Part shown: piece by piece, positions 8,844 through 17,526 of the stretch
Layout: each line of letters begins with the position of its first letter
Position numbering within the stretch: position 1 is the stretch's first letter
Assembly (NCBI RefSeq): GCF_003663885.1
Contig: NZ_RCCE01000003.1
Coordinates: 231,001 to 295,000 of the forward strand
Direction: 5' to 3'
From: Litoreibacter meonggei
GTDB lineage: Bacteria; Pseudomonadota; Alphaproteobacteria; Rhodobacterales; Rhodobacteraceae
Length of the DNA: 64,000 nucleotides
The notes under the pieces: model-generated
The model's database searches: none
Seen by the model: the letters and a program-made list of their open reading frames with translations, nothing else
What the model was told of the DNA's origin: nothing
Made by a program: the position numbers and the translations under genes

Positions 8844-10802
8844 CTACAACGCGATGCGGAACCGGGCGAAGCCATCTGGGCCGTCACCTGCCGCTTCGAT
8901 TTTCACGCTCGTCACGTCTCCAATGTACTTGTTGGCGGCTGGTCCAGTGTCAAACAGCACCGACGTCCCCTCCATCGGGGCAAACGTCCAGTTGGCGTCG
9001 GCACGCGGGCTGACGGTGCCCTTCTCCACGATGTAGCGCACAATCACGTCGCGATTGGTGTCAGGCCCCTCGAACACGATGGTATCGCCCGTGCCGGGGA
9101 AGCTGCCCCCACCGGATGCGCGGTAGTTGTTCGTCGCGATGATGAACTCCTGTGCAGGATCAATCGGCTTACCTTCAAATGTCAGGTTCACAATGCGGTT
9201 GGCGTCCGGGTTCTGCGGCTCTCCCTTGGAGGTGAACTTGGACGGCTGGGACAGATCGATCTGGTATTCCACCCCGTCGATCACGTCGAAATTGTAGCTT
9301 GGAAATTCGGGGTTCAGCAGCACCTGATCCGGCTGTCCCGGCTCCACCTGATTGAACATGCCAGCAGAGCGTTCCAGCCAGTCCTTCACCTGCGCCCCCG
9401 TCACACGCACCGCGCGCACCGTGTTGGGGTAGAGGTACAGGTCGGCCACGTTCTTGATCGCCACCGCGCCCACGGGCACGTCGGTGAAGTATTCCGGCCC
9501 GCCGCGGCCACCGGCCTTGAAGGGCGCCGCGGCTGACAAGATCGGTAAGCCCTCGTGTTCGGTGCCTTTCAGCTGGTCTTCAATGTACCAGACCTGCGCG
9601 TTGGACACGATCTGCACAGACGGGTCATCCGCCACCAGCGCAAAATAGCTGTGCAGTGCGGCGTCGGTCTTGCCCACCGCACGGCGCACATAGGCCAGCG
9701 TTTCCTCGTGTTCCTTGGCCACTGACGCCAGAACAGCCTCGTCACTTTCCACCAATGCGGTGGTGGAGCGGTCTTCGTTGCGCTTCGAAATCGGCCGCGC
9801 CTCCGACATATGCGAGACGATCTTCCACTCGTTGCCAGACCGTTCCAGCATCAGGTCAATCACCCCAAGGTGCGACCCCCAAAACCCGCCCATCGCGGCG
9901 GGTTTGCCGTGTATAGTGCCTTTCTCGGCATCCACGCCTGCGAACTCTGCAAACTTCGGCCCCGGGAACACCAAGTGGCTGTGACCCGTCAAAATCGCAT
10001 CAATCCCGTCCACCATCGCCAGCGGCACGGATGCGTTCTCCATCCCGTCCGTGTGATCCGCCGCCCCGATGCCAGAGTGGCTCAGCGCGATAATAATATC
10101 CGCGCCCTGTTCCTTCATCACAGGCACATAGGCCTTGGCGGTGTCCACAATGTCACGCGCCTGCACGTTGCCTTCCAGATGCTTGCGGTCCCAGTTCATC
10201 ACCTGCGGCGGTACGAAGCCGATGAGACCCACCTTGATCGGATGGCTGTTGCCCTCCCCGTCGGTCACTGTCCGGTCCAGAATGACGAATGGCGGCAACA
10301 GGGTTTTGTCCTTCGTCGGCTCCGCACCCATTTCCTTGACGATGTTCGCCGACACCACGGGGAAGTCGGCCCCCGCCAGCGCCTTGGTCAGAAACTCCAG
10401 CCCGTAGTTGAACTCGTGATTGCCTAGCGTCGAGGCATCGAAGCCAACTGCATTCATCGCTTGAATTACAGGGTGCATGTCCCCCTCCTTCATGCCGCGC
10501 TCGTAAGCAATGTAGTCGCCCATCGGGTTGCCTTGCAGGAAGTCGCCATTGTCGATCAGCATGGAGTTGGTCGCCTCGGCGCGAATATCGCCAATGATCG
10601 AGGCCGTGCGCGCCAGCCCGACCGTGTCGCGCGGCTTGTCGGCGTAGTAGTCATAGGGGAAGACATGCACGTGCAGGTCGGTCGTCTCCATGATCCGCAG
10701 GTGCGCCTGATTGGCAGCCGCGCGGGCCGAAAACGGGTGCACTGCGATCAGGGCGGCAGTGCCCATCAGGAAATGGCGGCGGTCGAGTGTGAGCTTGGTC
10801 AT
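8844..10802 (-). CDS. cpdB: bifunctional 2',3'-cyclic-nucleotide 2'-phosphodiesterase/3'-nucleotidase
   Basis: A 652-residue periplasmic metallophosphoesterase that recovers phosphate and nucleosides from RNA breakdown products. It opens with a twin-arginine signal (DRRHFLMG followed by a hydrophobic stretch ending ARAA), so export is probably by Tat. Metal-binding motifs [19 protein letters not shown] and GNHEFNYG lie in the N-terminal catalytic domain, and a C-terminal 5'-nucleotidase domain contains [13 protein letters not shown]. The ATG at 10802 is preceded by GGGGAGA at good spacing, so a further upstream start (10838) is unlikely. It may act with the nearby periplasmic RNase T2, which produces 2',3'-cyclic nucleotides. 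Confidence 0.93.
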   Translation of the reverse strand: MTKLTLDRRHFLMGTAALIAVHPFSARAAANQAHLRIMETTDLHVHVFPYDYYADKPRDTVGLARTASIIGDIRAEATNSMLIDNGDFLQGNPMGDYIAYERGMKEGDMHPVIQAMNAVGFDASTLGNHEFNYGLEFLTKALAGADFPVVSANIVKEMGAEPTKDKTLLPPFVILDRTVTDGEGNSHPIKVGLIGFVPPQVMNWDRKHLEGNVQARDIVDTAKAYVPVMKEQGADIIIALSHSGIGAADHTDGMENASVPLAMVDGIDAILTGHSHLVFPGPKFAEFAGVDAEKGTIHGKPAAMGGFWGSHLGVIDLMLERSGNEWKIVSHMSEARPISKRNEDRSTTALVESDEAVLASVAKEHEETLAYVRRAVGKTDAALHSYFALVADDPSVQIVSNAQVWYIEDQLKGTEHEGLPILSAAAPFKAGGRGGPEYFTDVPVGAVAIKNVADLYLYPNTVRAVRVTGAQVKDWLERSAGMFNQVEPGQPDQVLLNPEFPSYNFDVIDGVEYQIDLSQPSKFTSKGEPQNPDANRIVNLTFEGKPIDPAQEFIIATNNYRASGGGSFPGTGDTIVFEGPDTNRDVIVRYIVEKGTVSPRADANWTFAPMEGTSVLFDTGPAANKYIGDVTSVKIEAAGDGPDGFARFRIAL

Positions 10803-10958
10803 ATCAGTCTCCCCTTGTGTGTTTCTCTGATTGAGCAACGGATTGCCTGAGTCTCACAACAGATTTCTGACACCGTCAGGGTTTTGCGCCCGATTTGGCC
10901 GCTTCTTCGGCTGTACGTCCGGTAAGATGACAAAAGACGCCCGTTGCCTAGCCCCACG

Positions 10959-10989
10959 AAAAACGCCGCCGCCCATCGGGCAGCGGCGC
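10959..10989 (-). terminator. Rho-independent terminator of the trcR gene
   Basis: On the minus strand an 11-bp stem, CGCCGCTGCCC with GGGCGGCGGCG around a GAT loop, is followed by TTTTT. It lies 25 bases beyond the trcR stop. Confidence 0.85.
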
Positions 10990-11013
10990 ATTCATTAACG
11001 CGGCTGAATTAAA

Positions 11014-11769
11014 TCAATCGTCGTCGTCATCGGCGCTTGGCGCATCTGGCAGGTTGAACAGGGTGTCGGCATCAACCAACAGATTGTCATCCTCTTCCTC
11101 GTCAGCCTCGTCATTGCCGGACAGCGTGAAGGTTTCGAGACCCGAAATAGCCGTGGGAAGCTCTGGCTCTGGCGCAAGACCCAGCGACTGTTCGGTCGAC
11201 ACCAGTTTGCGGCGCTCTTCGTCGGTCAGGGCGGTGCCCTCTTTCAGACGTTTGGCGTTGGCCTTTTGCACAGCGGCGTCCAACTCTGACTGCTTACACA
11301 GGCCCAAGGCAACCGGGTCAATCGGCTGGATGTTCGAAATGTTCCAGTGTGTACGTTCGCGGATCGCGTTGATCGTTGGCTTGGTCGTGCCGACCAGCTT
11401 GGACACTTGCCCATCCGACAGCTCCGGGTGAAATTTTACCAGCCACAGGATCGACGCGGGGCGGTCCTGACGCTTGGACAGTGGGGTATAGCGTGGGCCA
11501 CGACGGACTTCTTCACCCTCGGCAGCGGCGTTATACTTCAGCTTCAGACGGTACTTCTTGTCAGCTTCTGCTGCATCAATCTCGTCTTGCGTCAGTTGAT
11601 TGTTGGCAATCGGGTCAAACCCTTTCACGCCTTGCGCCACATCGCCATCGGCGATGCCTTGGACTTCCAGCTCGTGCAGGCCGCAAAAATCGGCGATCTG
11701 CATGAAGGTCAGTGTGGTGTTGTCTACGAGCCAGACGGCGGTGGCTTTCGCCATGATGGGTAGTGCCAT
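11014..11769 (-). CDS. trcR: cell cycle transcriptional regulator TrcR (DUF1013)
   Basis: A 251-residue DUF1013 protein, a family restricted to alphaproteobacteria and described as a cell-cycle transcriptional regulator. The start at 11769 (MALPIMAKATAVWLVDN) has AGGAG eight bases upstream; an earlier in-frame start would add 26 unconserved residues. The N-terminal half contains a helix-turn-helix-like region (TFMQIADFCGLHELEVQGIADGD quoted here only as residues about 20-42) and a second around SDGQVSKLVGTTKPTINAI. The C-terminus is strongly acidic, ending in five Asp. It is monocistronic with its own terminator. Confidence 0.88.
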   Translation of the reverse strand: MALPIMAKATAVWLVDNTTLTFMQIADFCGLHELEVQGIADGDVAQGVKGFDPIANNQLTQDEIDAAEADKKYRLKLKYNAAAEGEEVRRGPRYTPLSKRQDRPASILWLVKFHPELSDGQVSKLVGTTKPTINAIRERTHWNISNIQPIDPVALGLCKQSELDAAVQKANAKRLKEGTALTDEERRKLVSTEQSLGLAPEPELPTAISGLETFTLSGNDEADEEEDDNLLVDADTLFNLPDAPSADDDDD

Positions 11770-11909
11770 TTTGCTTTCTCCTAATTGCCGCATCTGCGGA
11801 CACATCTTCCCCGTCACCCGGCTTAGGGGCTGTCCCGATTGGAACAAGTTCGTGATGTTGGGGAACTTGAGGCGTATATAGGGGCGGATTGATCGTAGGG
11901 GAAGAGAAA

Positions 11910-12542
11910 ATGCGCATGATGTTACTTGGCCTGCTTATCTGGGGGTCACCTCTATGGGCCGAAGGAGAGCGTGCCGGTAAGTTTGACTACTTCGTGCTAT
12001 CCCTAAGTTGGTCACCAAATTGGTGCGCACTGGAAGGTGACGCGCGCGGGGCGGATCAATGCGACAACCGGCACGACTATGGCTGGACGCTGCACGGGCT
12101 TTGGCCTCAGAACGAGCGCGGCTGGCCATCTTATTGCCGCACCGCGGAGCGTGATCCATCCCGCGGGCAAACCAAAGCCATGACCGACATTATGGGATCA
12201 GGAGGCCTAGCGTGGCACCAATGGAAAAAACACGGGCGTTGCACGGGACTGTCAGCTTCGGATTATTTCGAGTTGTCGCGCAAAGCCTATAGTGGGATCG
12301 TACGCCCTCCGGTGTTCAGAAAGCTAACCAAACCCGTCACGCTACCTGCAAAGGTTGTGGAGGAGGCTTTTCTTGAAGCCAACCCAACGCTGTCGCCGGA
12401 GATGATTACAATCACATGTAAAAAAGACCGAATCCAAGAAGTGCGGATTTGTTTAACGAAATCTTTGTCTCCACGCCAATGTGGCAAGGATTCGCTGCGC
12501 GATTGCACACTTAGAAATGCTGCATTTGCGCCAATTCGTTAA
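11910..12542 (+). CDS. ribonuclease T2 family protein (periplasmic)
   Basis: A 210-residue secreted endoribonuclease homologue; this family cleaves RNA through 2',3'-cyclic phosphates. A signal peptide (MRMMLLGLLIWGSPLWA) precedes the domain. The CAS I motif GWTLHGLWP carries the first catalytic His (about residue 62), and the CAS II motif is HQWKKHGRC with the second His (about 108). The usual catalytic Glu of CAS II is Gln here (about 104). Paired cysteines suggest disulphides. The ATG at 11910 has GGGGAAGAG upstream. cpdB, whose product would consume the cyclic nucleotides, lies about 1 kb away on the other strand. Confidence 0.88.
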   Translation: MRMMLLGLLIWGSPLWAEGERAGKFDYFVLSLSWSPNWCALEGDARGADQCDNRHDYGWTLHGLWPQNERGWPSYCRTAERDPSRGQTKAMTDIMGSGGLAWHQWKKHGRCTGLSASDYFELSRKAYSGIVRPPVFRKLTKPVTLPAKVVEEAFLEANPTLSPEMITITCKKDRIQEVRICLTKSLSPRQCGKDSLRDCTLRNAAFAPIR

Positions 12543-12900
12543 ACAGTAGGAGCAAACCCACCAGATTGGTTATCGCTGTTGCAAGGCAAACGTGAAAAAC
12601 GATTGGCCGGTGAAAAATAATTCATCCGCCCAATTCCTTGAAAAATATATAAAATAAGGCACTTCGTGCAATGAATTGGTCAAAACCACCGCTTCAGAGC
12701 AAAATTTCCCCTTAGAATCTCCAAGCCGGGTATGTTATTCCTTACCTGTGCGGTACTTCCGGGGGGAAGGAAATATGTGTTTTTTAAAAAGCCTGATTTG
12801 GCGGAAATGCGCTTGAGTTTAGTGTAAATCCGATACGCAACATCTGGCAATTGTCACGAGTTTTATAGCCTGTACGGCTATCAAAGGGGTTAAGTGGTAC
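12543..12900 (+). other. 358-base geneless region with hairpins; candidate structured RNA
   Basis: No recognisable protein gene is present. The stretch is visibly AT-richer than its neighbours. Features on the plus strand include a CTTCC-GGGG-GGAAG hairpin at about 12757-12770, overlapping a purine-rich GGAAGGAAAT immediately before an ATG at 12775 that opens a 13-codon frame (MCFLKSLIWRKCA). Further on is a perfect 6-bp hairpin ATAGCC-TGTAC-GGCTAT at 12865-12881, directly followed by the strong terminator at 12901. This arrangement suggests a small RNA or a long structured 3' UTR of the RNase gene. No convincing promoter was identified. Confidence 0.45.
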
Positions 12901-12932
12901 AAGCCGGGTCGCCCCCGACCCGGCTTATTTTT
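12901..12932 (+). terminator. strong Rho-independent terminator
   Basis: A perfect 11-bp stem (AAGCCGGGTCG with CGACCCGGCTT, loop CCCC) is followed on the plus strand by ATTTTT. The same hairpin sits at the end of the opposing quinone oxidoreductase gene and could serve both strands, but the T-tract favours the plus direction. Confidence 0.85.
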
Positions 12933-13918
12933 CAAACCTTCAATACAATCTTTCCAATATGCGCCGAGCTTTCCATATGCGCATGCGCCTTCGCAGCGTC
13001 TTCCAACGCGAATTCACTGTCCATAACTGGTGCAATTCGGCCCGCTTCAATCATTGGCCAAACATTGCGCTTCAACTCTTCCGCTATCCGCGCTTTTGCG
13101 AGGTCGCTTTGCGGGCGCAGGGTCGAGCCTGTTATCGTAAGACGGCGCATCATCACTTGGGCGAAATTCAACTCGACCTTGGGGCCTTGCAGAAACGCGA
13201 TTTGCACCAACCGCCCGTCATTGGCCAGCGCCCGCACGTTACGAGGCAAATAATCCCCGCCGACCATATCAAGGATCAGGTCGGCACCGCCCTCGGCCTT
13301 TAAGACATCCACAAAGTCGACATCGCGATAGTTAATCGCCCGCTCTGCCCCCAGCTTCACACAGGCCGCACATTTCTCGTCAGAGCCAGCAGTTGTGAAA
13401 ACCCGCGCGCCCATAGTGTTGGCCAACTGTATCGCCGTCGTTCCAATGCCAGAGGAGCCGCCATGCGCCAAGAAGCGCTCGCCTGCCTTTAGGCCACCGC
13501 GCATGACGACGTTTGAGTAAACCGTAAAGAATGTCTCCGGCAGCGCCGCGGCTTGCGCCATACTCAACCCGCTTGGGACACTCAGGCAATGTGCCGCTGG
13601 CGTGCGAACGTATTCGGCGTAGCCACCGCCGGGAAGCAACGCGCAAACCTCGTCACCCACGCTCACACCAAAGACACCGCTACCAATCGCGGCGATCGTA
13701 CCAGCGCCTTCTAGACCCGGTAACGGCGATGCGCCTTCCGGCGGGTCATACATGCCAGCGCGCTGCAGCGCGTCAGGGCGGTTCACACCCGCGTAGGCCA
13801 GCTTGATCAGCACCTCGCCGTGACGTGGGCTGGGAAGCGGCATCGTTGCGGACTGCAACACGTCTGCTGAGCCGGGTTTGGTGATCTCCACCACCCGCAT
13901 AGTCTCTGGTAGCGCCAT
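12932..13918 (-). CDS. NAD(P)H-quinone oxidoreductase, zinc-independent MDR family
   Basis: A 328-residue medium-chain dehydrogenase/reductase of the quinone oxidoreductase (PIG3/QOR) type, transferring electrons from NAD(P)H to quinones. It has the GroES-like N-terminal domain (YAGVNRPDALQRAGMYDPP) and a Rossmann segment with LAHGGSSGIGTTAIQLA in which AxGGxG-type residues bind NADPH. No structural or catalytic zinc cysteines are seen. The start has AAGGA six bases upstream. It follows the COQ9 gene by 9 bases on the same strand, so both are probably transcribed together and linked to quinone metabolism. Confidence 0.87.
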   Translation of the reverse strand: MALPETMRVVEITKPGSADVLQSATMPLPSPRHGEVLIKLAYAGVNRPDALQRAGMYDPPEGASPLPGLEGAGTIAAIGSGVFGVSVGDEVCALLPGGGYAEYVRTPAAHCLSVPSGLSMAQAAALPETFFTVYSNVVMRGGLKAGERFLAHGGSSGIGTTAIQLANTMGARVFTTAGSDEKCAACVKLGAERAINYRDVDFVDVLKAEGGADLILDMVGGDYLPRNVRALANDGRLVQIAFLQGPKVELNFAQVMMRRLTITGSTLRPQSDLAKARIAEELKRNVWPMIEAGRIAPVMDSEFALEDAAKAHAHMESSAHIGKIVLKV

Positions 13919-13927
13919 GAGAGGTCC

Positions 13928-14611
13928 TTACTTAGAGTTAGTGTGGCCCGGAAGATCAGAGTCGAACCCCGATCCCGGCGCTTTGAGTTGTGACAGCAAC
14001 CAATTCGGCCCCGCCATCAGCTTGGAGGCCACAGGGTTTGCATTCACCTGCGCTTTGACCTTTTCGAACTGCATGACATTGTCGATACGCCGGTCGAGGA
14101 ACTCCCACGTTGCCGCATGATCCTCGCTATCGTCACCCAGCCAGAACAAAACTGTGGCGCCGTATACCGCCGACAAGGTCGCCCGCTTGGTGTACCAGTT
14201 GTGATCTTTGGATTGGTCGCCCAAGGCACTCCAGATCGCATCTGCGGTGCCCCATACCAGCTTCGCCCCTTCTGCCGCGTTTGTCGGCACCGCAAAGAAG
14301 GACGATCCGCGGCGCACCGCTTCCTTGTCTACGGCAGCTGCTTCCAAGCGGTAGCGCACGCCTGCTGCGATTCGGTCGCGAAAGCGCATCGCCAGCAGGT
14401 TTTCGGATTTAAGCCGCGCCACCATCTGCGCGTCGCCACGCTTGTGAAAGGCAATCGCCAGATCAAGCGGCCCACGCGGGAATAGGGATTTGGCCAGCCC
14501 CACTTCAATACCGGTGTCTTCTACCGCGGCATCAAACGTCTCTTTAGACCATCCGTCAAAGGTCACATGTGGCAGGCTTGCATCTAGGATTCGGGTCTTT
14601 GCGTCGTCCAT
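13928..14611 (-). CDS. COQ9 family protein, ubiquinone biosynthesis
   Basis: A 227-residue COQ9 homologue. COQ9 proteins have a TetR-like fold, bind lipid and assist hydroxylation of ubiquinone precursors by COQ7. Seen here are the N-terminal helical region (ILDASLPHVTFDGWSKETF) and the C-terminal half with VYGATVLFWLGDDSEDHAATW and FLDRRIDNVM, both typical of the family. The ATG at 14611 has AAAGGAG six bases upstream. It is divergent from rpsU, an arrangement I recognise from other alphaproteobacteria, and leads into the quinone oxidoreductase. Confidence 0.9.
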   Translation of the reverse strand: MDDAKTRILDASLPHVTFDGWSKETFDAAVEDTGIEVGLAKSLFPRGPLDLAIAFHKRGDAQMVARLKSENLLAMRFRDRIAAGVRYRLEAAAVDKEAVRRGSSFFAVPTNAAEGAKLVWGTADAIWSALGDQSKDHNWYTKRATLSAVYGATVLFWLGDDSEDHAATWEFLDRRIDNVMQFEKVKAQVNANPVASKLMAGPNWLLSQLKAPGSGFDSDLPGHTNSK

Positions 14612-14643
14612 AGCGGGCTCCTTTCGGGGGCTTGCATCCTTGG

Positions 14644-14672
14644 TAGACAAGTTAGTGCGGCTTTGCTATATC
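14644..14672 (+). promoter_or_regulatory. probable sigma-70 promoter of rpsU
   Basis: TAGACA (14644-14649) and TATATC (14667-14672) are separated by exactly 17 bases, about 50 bases ahead of the rpsU start. This matches the housekeeping consensus at 9 of 12 positions. Confidence 0.5.
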
Positions 14673-14722
14673 GCCACTTCCTGCAATCTTGCAAATTTAA
14701 CCTAGGAAGGTGGTGACACCAC

Positions 14723-14929
14723 ATGCAGGTAAGCGTTCGCGACAACAACGTCGATCAGGCTCTCCGCGCACTGAAGAAGAAACTTCAGCGTGAGGGCGTT
14801 TTTCGGGAAATGAAGCTCAAGCAACATTACGAAAAGCCGTCTGAGAAGAAAGCACGCGAGAAAGCCGAAGCAATTCGCCGTTCCCGCAAGCTGGCTCGCA
14901 AAAAGCTCCAGCGCGAAAACGGCGGTTAA
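14723..14929 (+). CDS. rpsU: 30S ribosomal protein S21
   Basis: A 68-residue basic protein matching bS21 over its length: [20 protein letters not shown] at the start, [20 protein letters not shown] in the middle and an Arg/Lys-rich end. S21 joins the small subunit platform near the anti-Shine-Dalgarno region. A purine-rich AGGAAGGTGG precedes the start. The gene is monocistronic, with a promoter and a strong terminator. Confidence 0.97.
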   Translation: MQVSVRDNNVDQALRALKKKLQREGVFREMKLKQHYEKPSEKKAREKAEAIRRSRKLARKKLQRENGG

Positions 14930-14957
14930 GTCCGGTTTTTGAGCACGAAATAAATCA

Positions 14958-14988
14958 CCCCCGCAGCCTAGGCTACGGGGGTTTTTTT
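14958..14988 (+). terminator. Rho-independent terminator of rpsU
   Basis: Stem CCCCCG-c-AGCC with GGCT-a-CGGGGG around a TA loop, followed by seven T residues, 28 bases after the rpsU stop. The next 226 bases (to 15214) hold no gene that I can support. Confidence 0.9.
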
Positions 14989-15214
14989 GTTTTTTGGCAC
15001 CGACGAGAACCACCTACATGAGGGGTATCAGCAGATCTTGCAGCAAACACACGCCGCCCGCTCTGCTGAACATGGGTAAACTACTAAATGGGTAATCAAA
15101 CTCGCTACGCTTCCCCAGAACTTAAACACTATCGCCTACAAGACTTATATTGACGCAAGGTTAACCAAAATGCGCGTGCAAAAAGTGTGAAAAGTAGCGT
15201 GAAATCACCGAGAA

Positions 15215-15808
15215 CTACGCCCCGCCGGGAAGCTTTGCAGAGTTATCGTCAGGATCGTCGTCGTAAACCTTGCGGGTTTTAACGCCAGGGAACTTCGCGA
15301 AAGCTTCCATAGTCTTGACCGGAAAGAAGGTCACTTTGATGCTCTCGAAGCCCGGTAACCGGTTGAGAATAGCACTCGTCGACTGCGAACAAGACGCTTT
15401 GGACACCGCGCCGTAACCGGCGGCTTCCTTGAGTGCCAGCTCAGCCACTTCGGGAGAGACCCGAATTTCCTGCAAAATCGTATGGTAGGTCTCGCGGGTG
15501 TGGTAATCCACATACACATCGACCATGCGATCCGTCATACCGTAGTGAAGATCATTTCGCTCTGGGGCGTTGGGACTCCACCATGTTCCAGCGGGGTCCC
15601 AGACCACCCGTTGTGAGCCGTTGATAAGCAGGCCAGTATGCCCGCCCGCCCCGGAACGGTTGTTGATCACGGTGATCAGCGTCAGAGATGCGGGGCCATT
15701 ATGTCGATATGCTTTGGCACGAATATCCTCGTCCGGTGCCCAGACAGGTTCGGCACCACAGGCCGCCAATACGGCGACCAGCCAGAATGACAAAAACAAC
15801 CGTTTCAT
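15215..15808 (-). CDS. putative lipoprotein, possibly permuted NlpC/P60-like
   Basis: A 197-residue protein with a lipoprotein signal (MKRLFLSFWLVAVLAAC, lipobox LAAC at residues 14-17), so it should be anchored at the inner or outer membrane. A GHTGLLI segment at about 56-62 and a later Cys in KASCSQSTSAIL at about 140 give the His-then-Cys order of circularly permuted papain-fold (YiiX/LRAT-like) proteins. I offer that only as a hypothesis, since no catalytic assignment can be proved by eye. It starts 12 bases after the oxidase microprotein gene and is probably in its operon. Confidence 0.55.
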   Translation of the reverse strand: MKRLFLSFWLVAVLAACGAEPVWAPDEDIRAKAYRHNGPASLTLITVINNRSGAGGHTGLLINGSQRVVWDPAGTWWSPNAPERNDLHYGMTDRMVDVYVDYHTRETYHTILQEIRVSPEVAELALKEAAGYGAVSKASCSQSTSAILNRLPGFESIKVTFFPVKTMEAFAKFPGVKTRKVYDDDPDDNSAKLPGGA

Positions 15809-15820
15809 GGGTGGCGCGGT

Positions 15821-15955
15821 TTATCCGTTCACCATCGCCAGAAGCACCAGAAAGATCAGGATGCCAATAACTGCATAGGTGGTGAATTTAACGAAGCCTT
15901 GAAAAGTCTTCTCGTGGTCTTCGGTATCCATCGAGCCATGTTTGTGCTCAGCCAT
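15821..15955 (-). CDS. aa3-type cytochrome c oxidase subunit IV (microprotein)
   Basis: A 44-residue protein read from ATG 15953-15955 to TAA 15821-15823. It begins MAEHKHGSMDTEDHEKTF and continues into one hydrophobic helix (FTTYAVIGILIFLVLLAMV) ending in NG. This is the size, His-rich head and single helix of bacterial aa3 oxidase subunit IV, which packs against the CtaD/CtaC core in Paracoccus and Rhodobacter. GGAGAG lies seven bases upstream. No other oxidase subunit genes are nearby, which is usual for this small gene. Confidence 0.85.
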   Translation of the reverse strand: MAEHKHGSMDTEDHEKTFQGFVKFTTYAVIGILIFLVLLAMVNG

Positions 15956-16032
15956 TGGGTCTCTCCATTGTTGGCGTTTCAGGTGAATTAGCGGATTCTG
16001 TCGGCGCTGTCACGCGTCAGGGGGACGCGGGT

Positions 16033-16491
16033 TCAAGCTTTTTCCAAATCCTCTGCCAGCCGGAAGCCGATACGATTGGGCTCAGGCTGATCCACATGCT
16101 TGGGCAACGTCCGCAATTGCACATTTAGCTGACCAACATGTTGGATTTGCTGGGTCCGCGCACCACCGGGGTCGGAGCCGTAAAAGGTGATAATATCCGG
16201 CGCATAGAAGCCGATCCCTTCAATCCGCATCACGCCAGTATCCCCGCCAACAAAGCCCATGGCGATCTCGTGGTCGTTATCCAGCTTTTCTTCAAAATTC
16301 TTGATATACAGGATCAGGCGTTCATAAGCCCATTCGGCAGGGGATTTTTGTTCAATTGGCGTCTTGGACATCGACTCCGGAAGCGGTTCTTCTTCGGGTG
16401 TCGGGCTGCACTCACGAACATGTACGACTCCCGCGCGGCGCAAAGCAGCGGCCTCAACCAGCTCGGCAGTGGTCTCGATTTTGTCGTCCAT
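16033..16491 (-). CDS. DUF6173 family protein
   Basis: A 152-residue soluble protein matching the DUF6173 family as I know it. The variable acidic N-terminus is followed by a conserved core: SPAEWAYERLILYIKNFEEK, then EIAMGFVGG and MRIEGIGFYAPDIITFYG, then a QLNVQLR strand. No function is established and no catalytic motif is visible. The gene starts 3 bases after the MBL hydrolase stop, third in a row on the minus strand after the DmdC-like dehydrogenase. Confidence 0.75.
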   Translation of the reverse strand: MDDKIETTAELVEAAALRRAGVVHVRECSPTPEEEPLPESMSKTPIEQKSPAEWAYERLILYIKNFEEKLDNDHEIAMGFVGGDTGVMRIEGIGFYAPDIITFYGSDPGGARTQQIQHVGQLNVQLRTLPKHVDQPEPNRIGFRLAEDLEKA

Positions 16492-16494
16492 AGG

Positions 16495-17526
16495 TCAGGC
16501 CCCTTTGCGCTGGTAAACATATGCCCCATCTTCGCGCAAAGACCGGGTCGCTTGTCCAGCCAAATATAAGTGAGCACAATGCGCCACGCTTTCTACCAAG
16601 GCCAGCCCGTACTCACCGCCACGGATTTCACGCTTGAACAGCGGCAGGAAACACTCATGTGCGGTTTTGGGTGTGTCGAGGTGCTGCAATAGCCGCTCCA
16701 ACGCGCCGTGATGGTTGTCGATCAATTGCCGCATCCGCAGCGGCAAGCCTGTAAACGGCAGTTTGTGTCCCGGTAAAACCAGCTGCTCCGGCGTCGCATA
16801 CGCCCCCAACCGCTCGCACGCCTCCAGCCAGTCTGAAACGGGGTCAGCCTCCGGCTCGGTCGGGTAAACGCCCAAGTTCGGGCTGATCGACGGTAGCAAC
16901 TGGTCGCCGCCCAATACGACGCCATCCGCCCACAAGGTCGCGTGTTCCGGTGCATGGCCATTGCCCATACGCACTGTCCAGTCCCGACCGCCTGCAGTCA
17001 ACGTGTCGCCTTCACGGATACGACGATACCCAAGCGGCATTGGCGCAACGCAATCGGCAAAATTGAACGGTCGCTCAGCTGCCCGTTGCGCAAAAATCTC
17101 GGGCTCCATCCCGGCGCGTTTCCAGAACTGTAGAGACTCCGCCGTGGGGCGATCCTGCTCGTCCAGCACCAGCATCCGCGCCATGAGCCACGCGGTGCGC
17201 GTTGTCACCAGTTCCGCGCCATGTTCGGACTGGAACCATCCCGCCATGCCGATGTGGTCGGGATGGTGATGGGTCACGATCACGCGGCGAACCGGCTTGC
17301 CCGCCAGAGGCCCGGCAAGCAGCTTTTCCCAGATCGCGACGCCACGTTTGGAATGGAACCCCGTATCAACAATCGTCCACCCATCCCCGTCATCCAGCGC
17401 GTAGATATTGACGTGGTCCAGCTTCATCGGCAGCGGCAGGCGCATCCAAAGGATGCCTTCCGCGACCTCTAGCGCTTCGCCCTCTGCGGGGATATCGGGG
17501 AACGGGTAGCGGAGCGCTTCGCTCAA
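16495..17526 (-). CDS. MBL-fold metallo-hydrolase
   Basis: A 343-residue metallo-beta-lactamase-fold protein. The metal motif HxHxDH appears as THHHPDHIG at about residues 85-93, with supporting VDTGFHSKRG upstream, GHAPEHATL (third His) and LPGHKLPF (last His) downstream. A C-terminal helical domain of about 90 residues follows, as in LACTB2-like and other acyl/thioester or RNA-type hydrolases. The start ATG overlaps the stop of the acyl-CoA dehydrogenase by four bases, so translation is coupled. A role on a thioester linked to that dehydrogenase is plausible but inferred. Confidence 0.82.
   Translation of the reverse strand: MSEALRYPFPDIPAEGEALEVAEGILWMRLPLPMKLDHVNIYALDDGDGWTIVDTGFHSKRGVAIWEKLLAGPLAGKPVRRVIVTHHHPDHIGMAGWFQSEHGAELVTTRTAWLMARMLVLDEQDRPTAESLQFWKRAGMEPEIFAQRAAERPFNFADCVAPMPLGYRRIREGDTLTAGGRDWTVRMGNGHAPEHATLWADGVVLGGDQLLPSISPNLGVYPTEPEADPVSDWLEACERLGAYATPEQLVLPGHKLPFTGLPLRMRQLIDNHHGALERLLQHLDTPKTAHECFLPLFKREIRGGEYGLALVESVAHCAHLYLAGQATRSLREDGAYVYQRKGA

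Noticed and set aside
10803..11013. Riboswitch between cpdB and trcR
   Set aside because: The only structure is the trcR terminator; no recognised aptamer pattern is visible.
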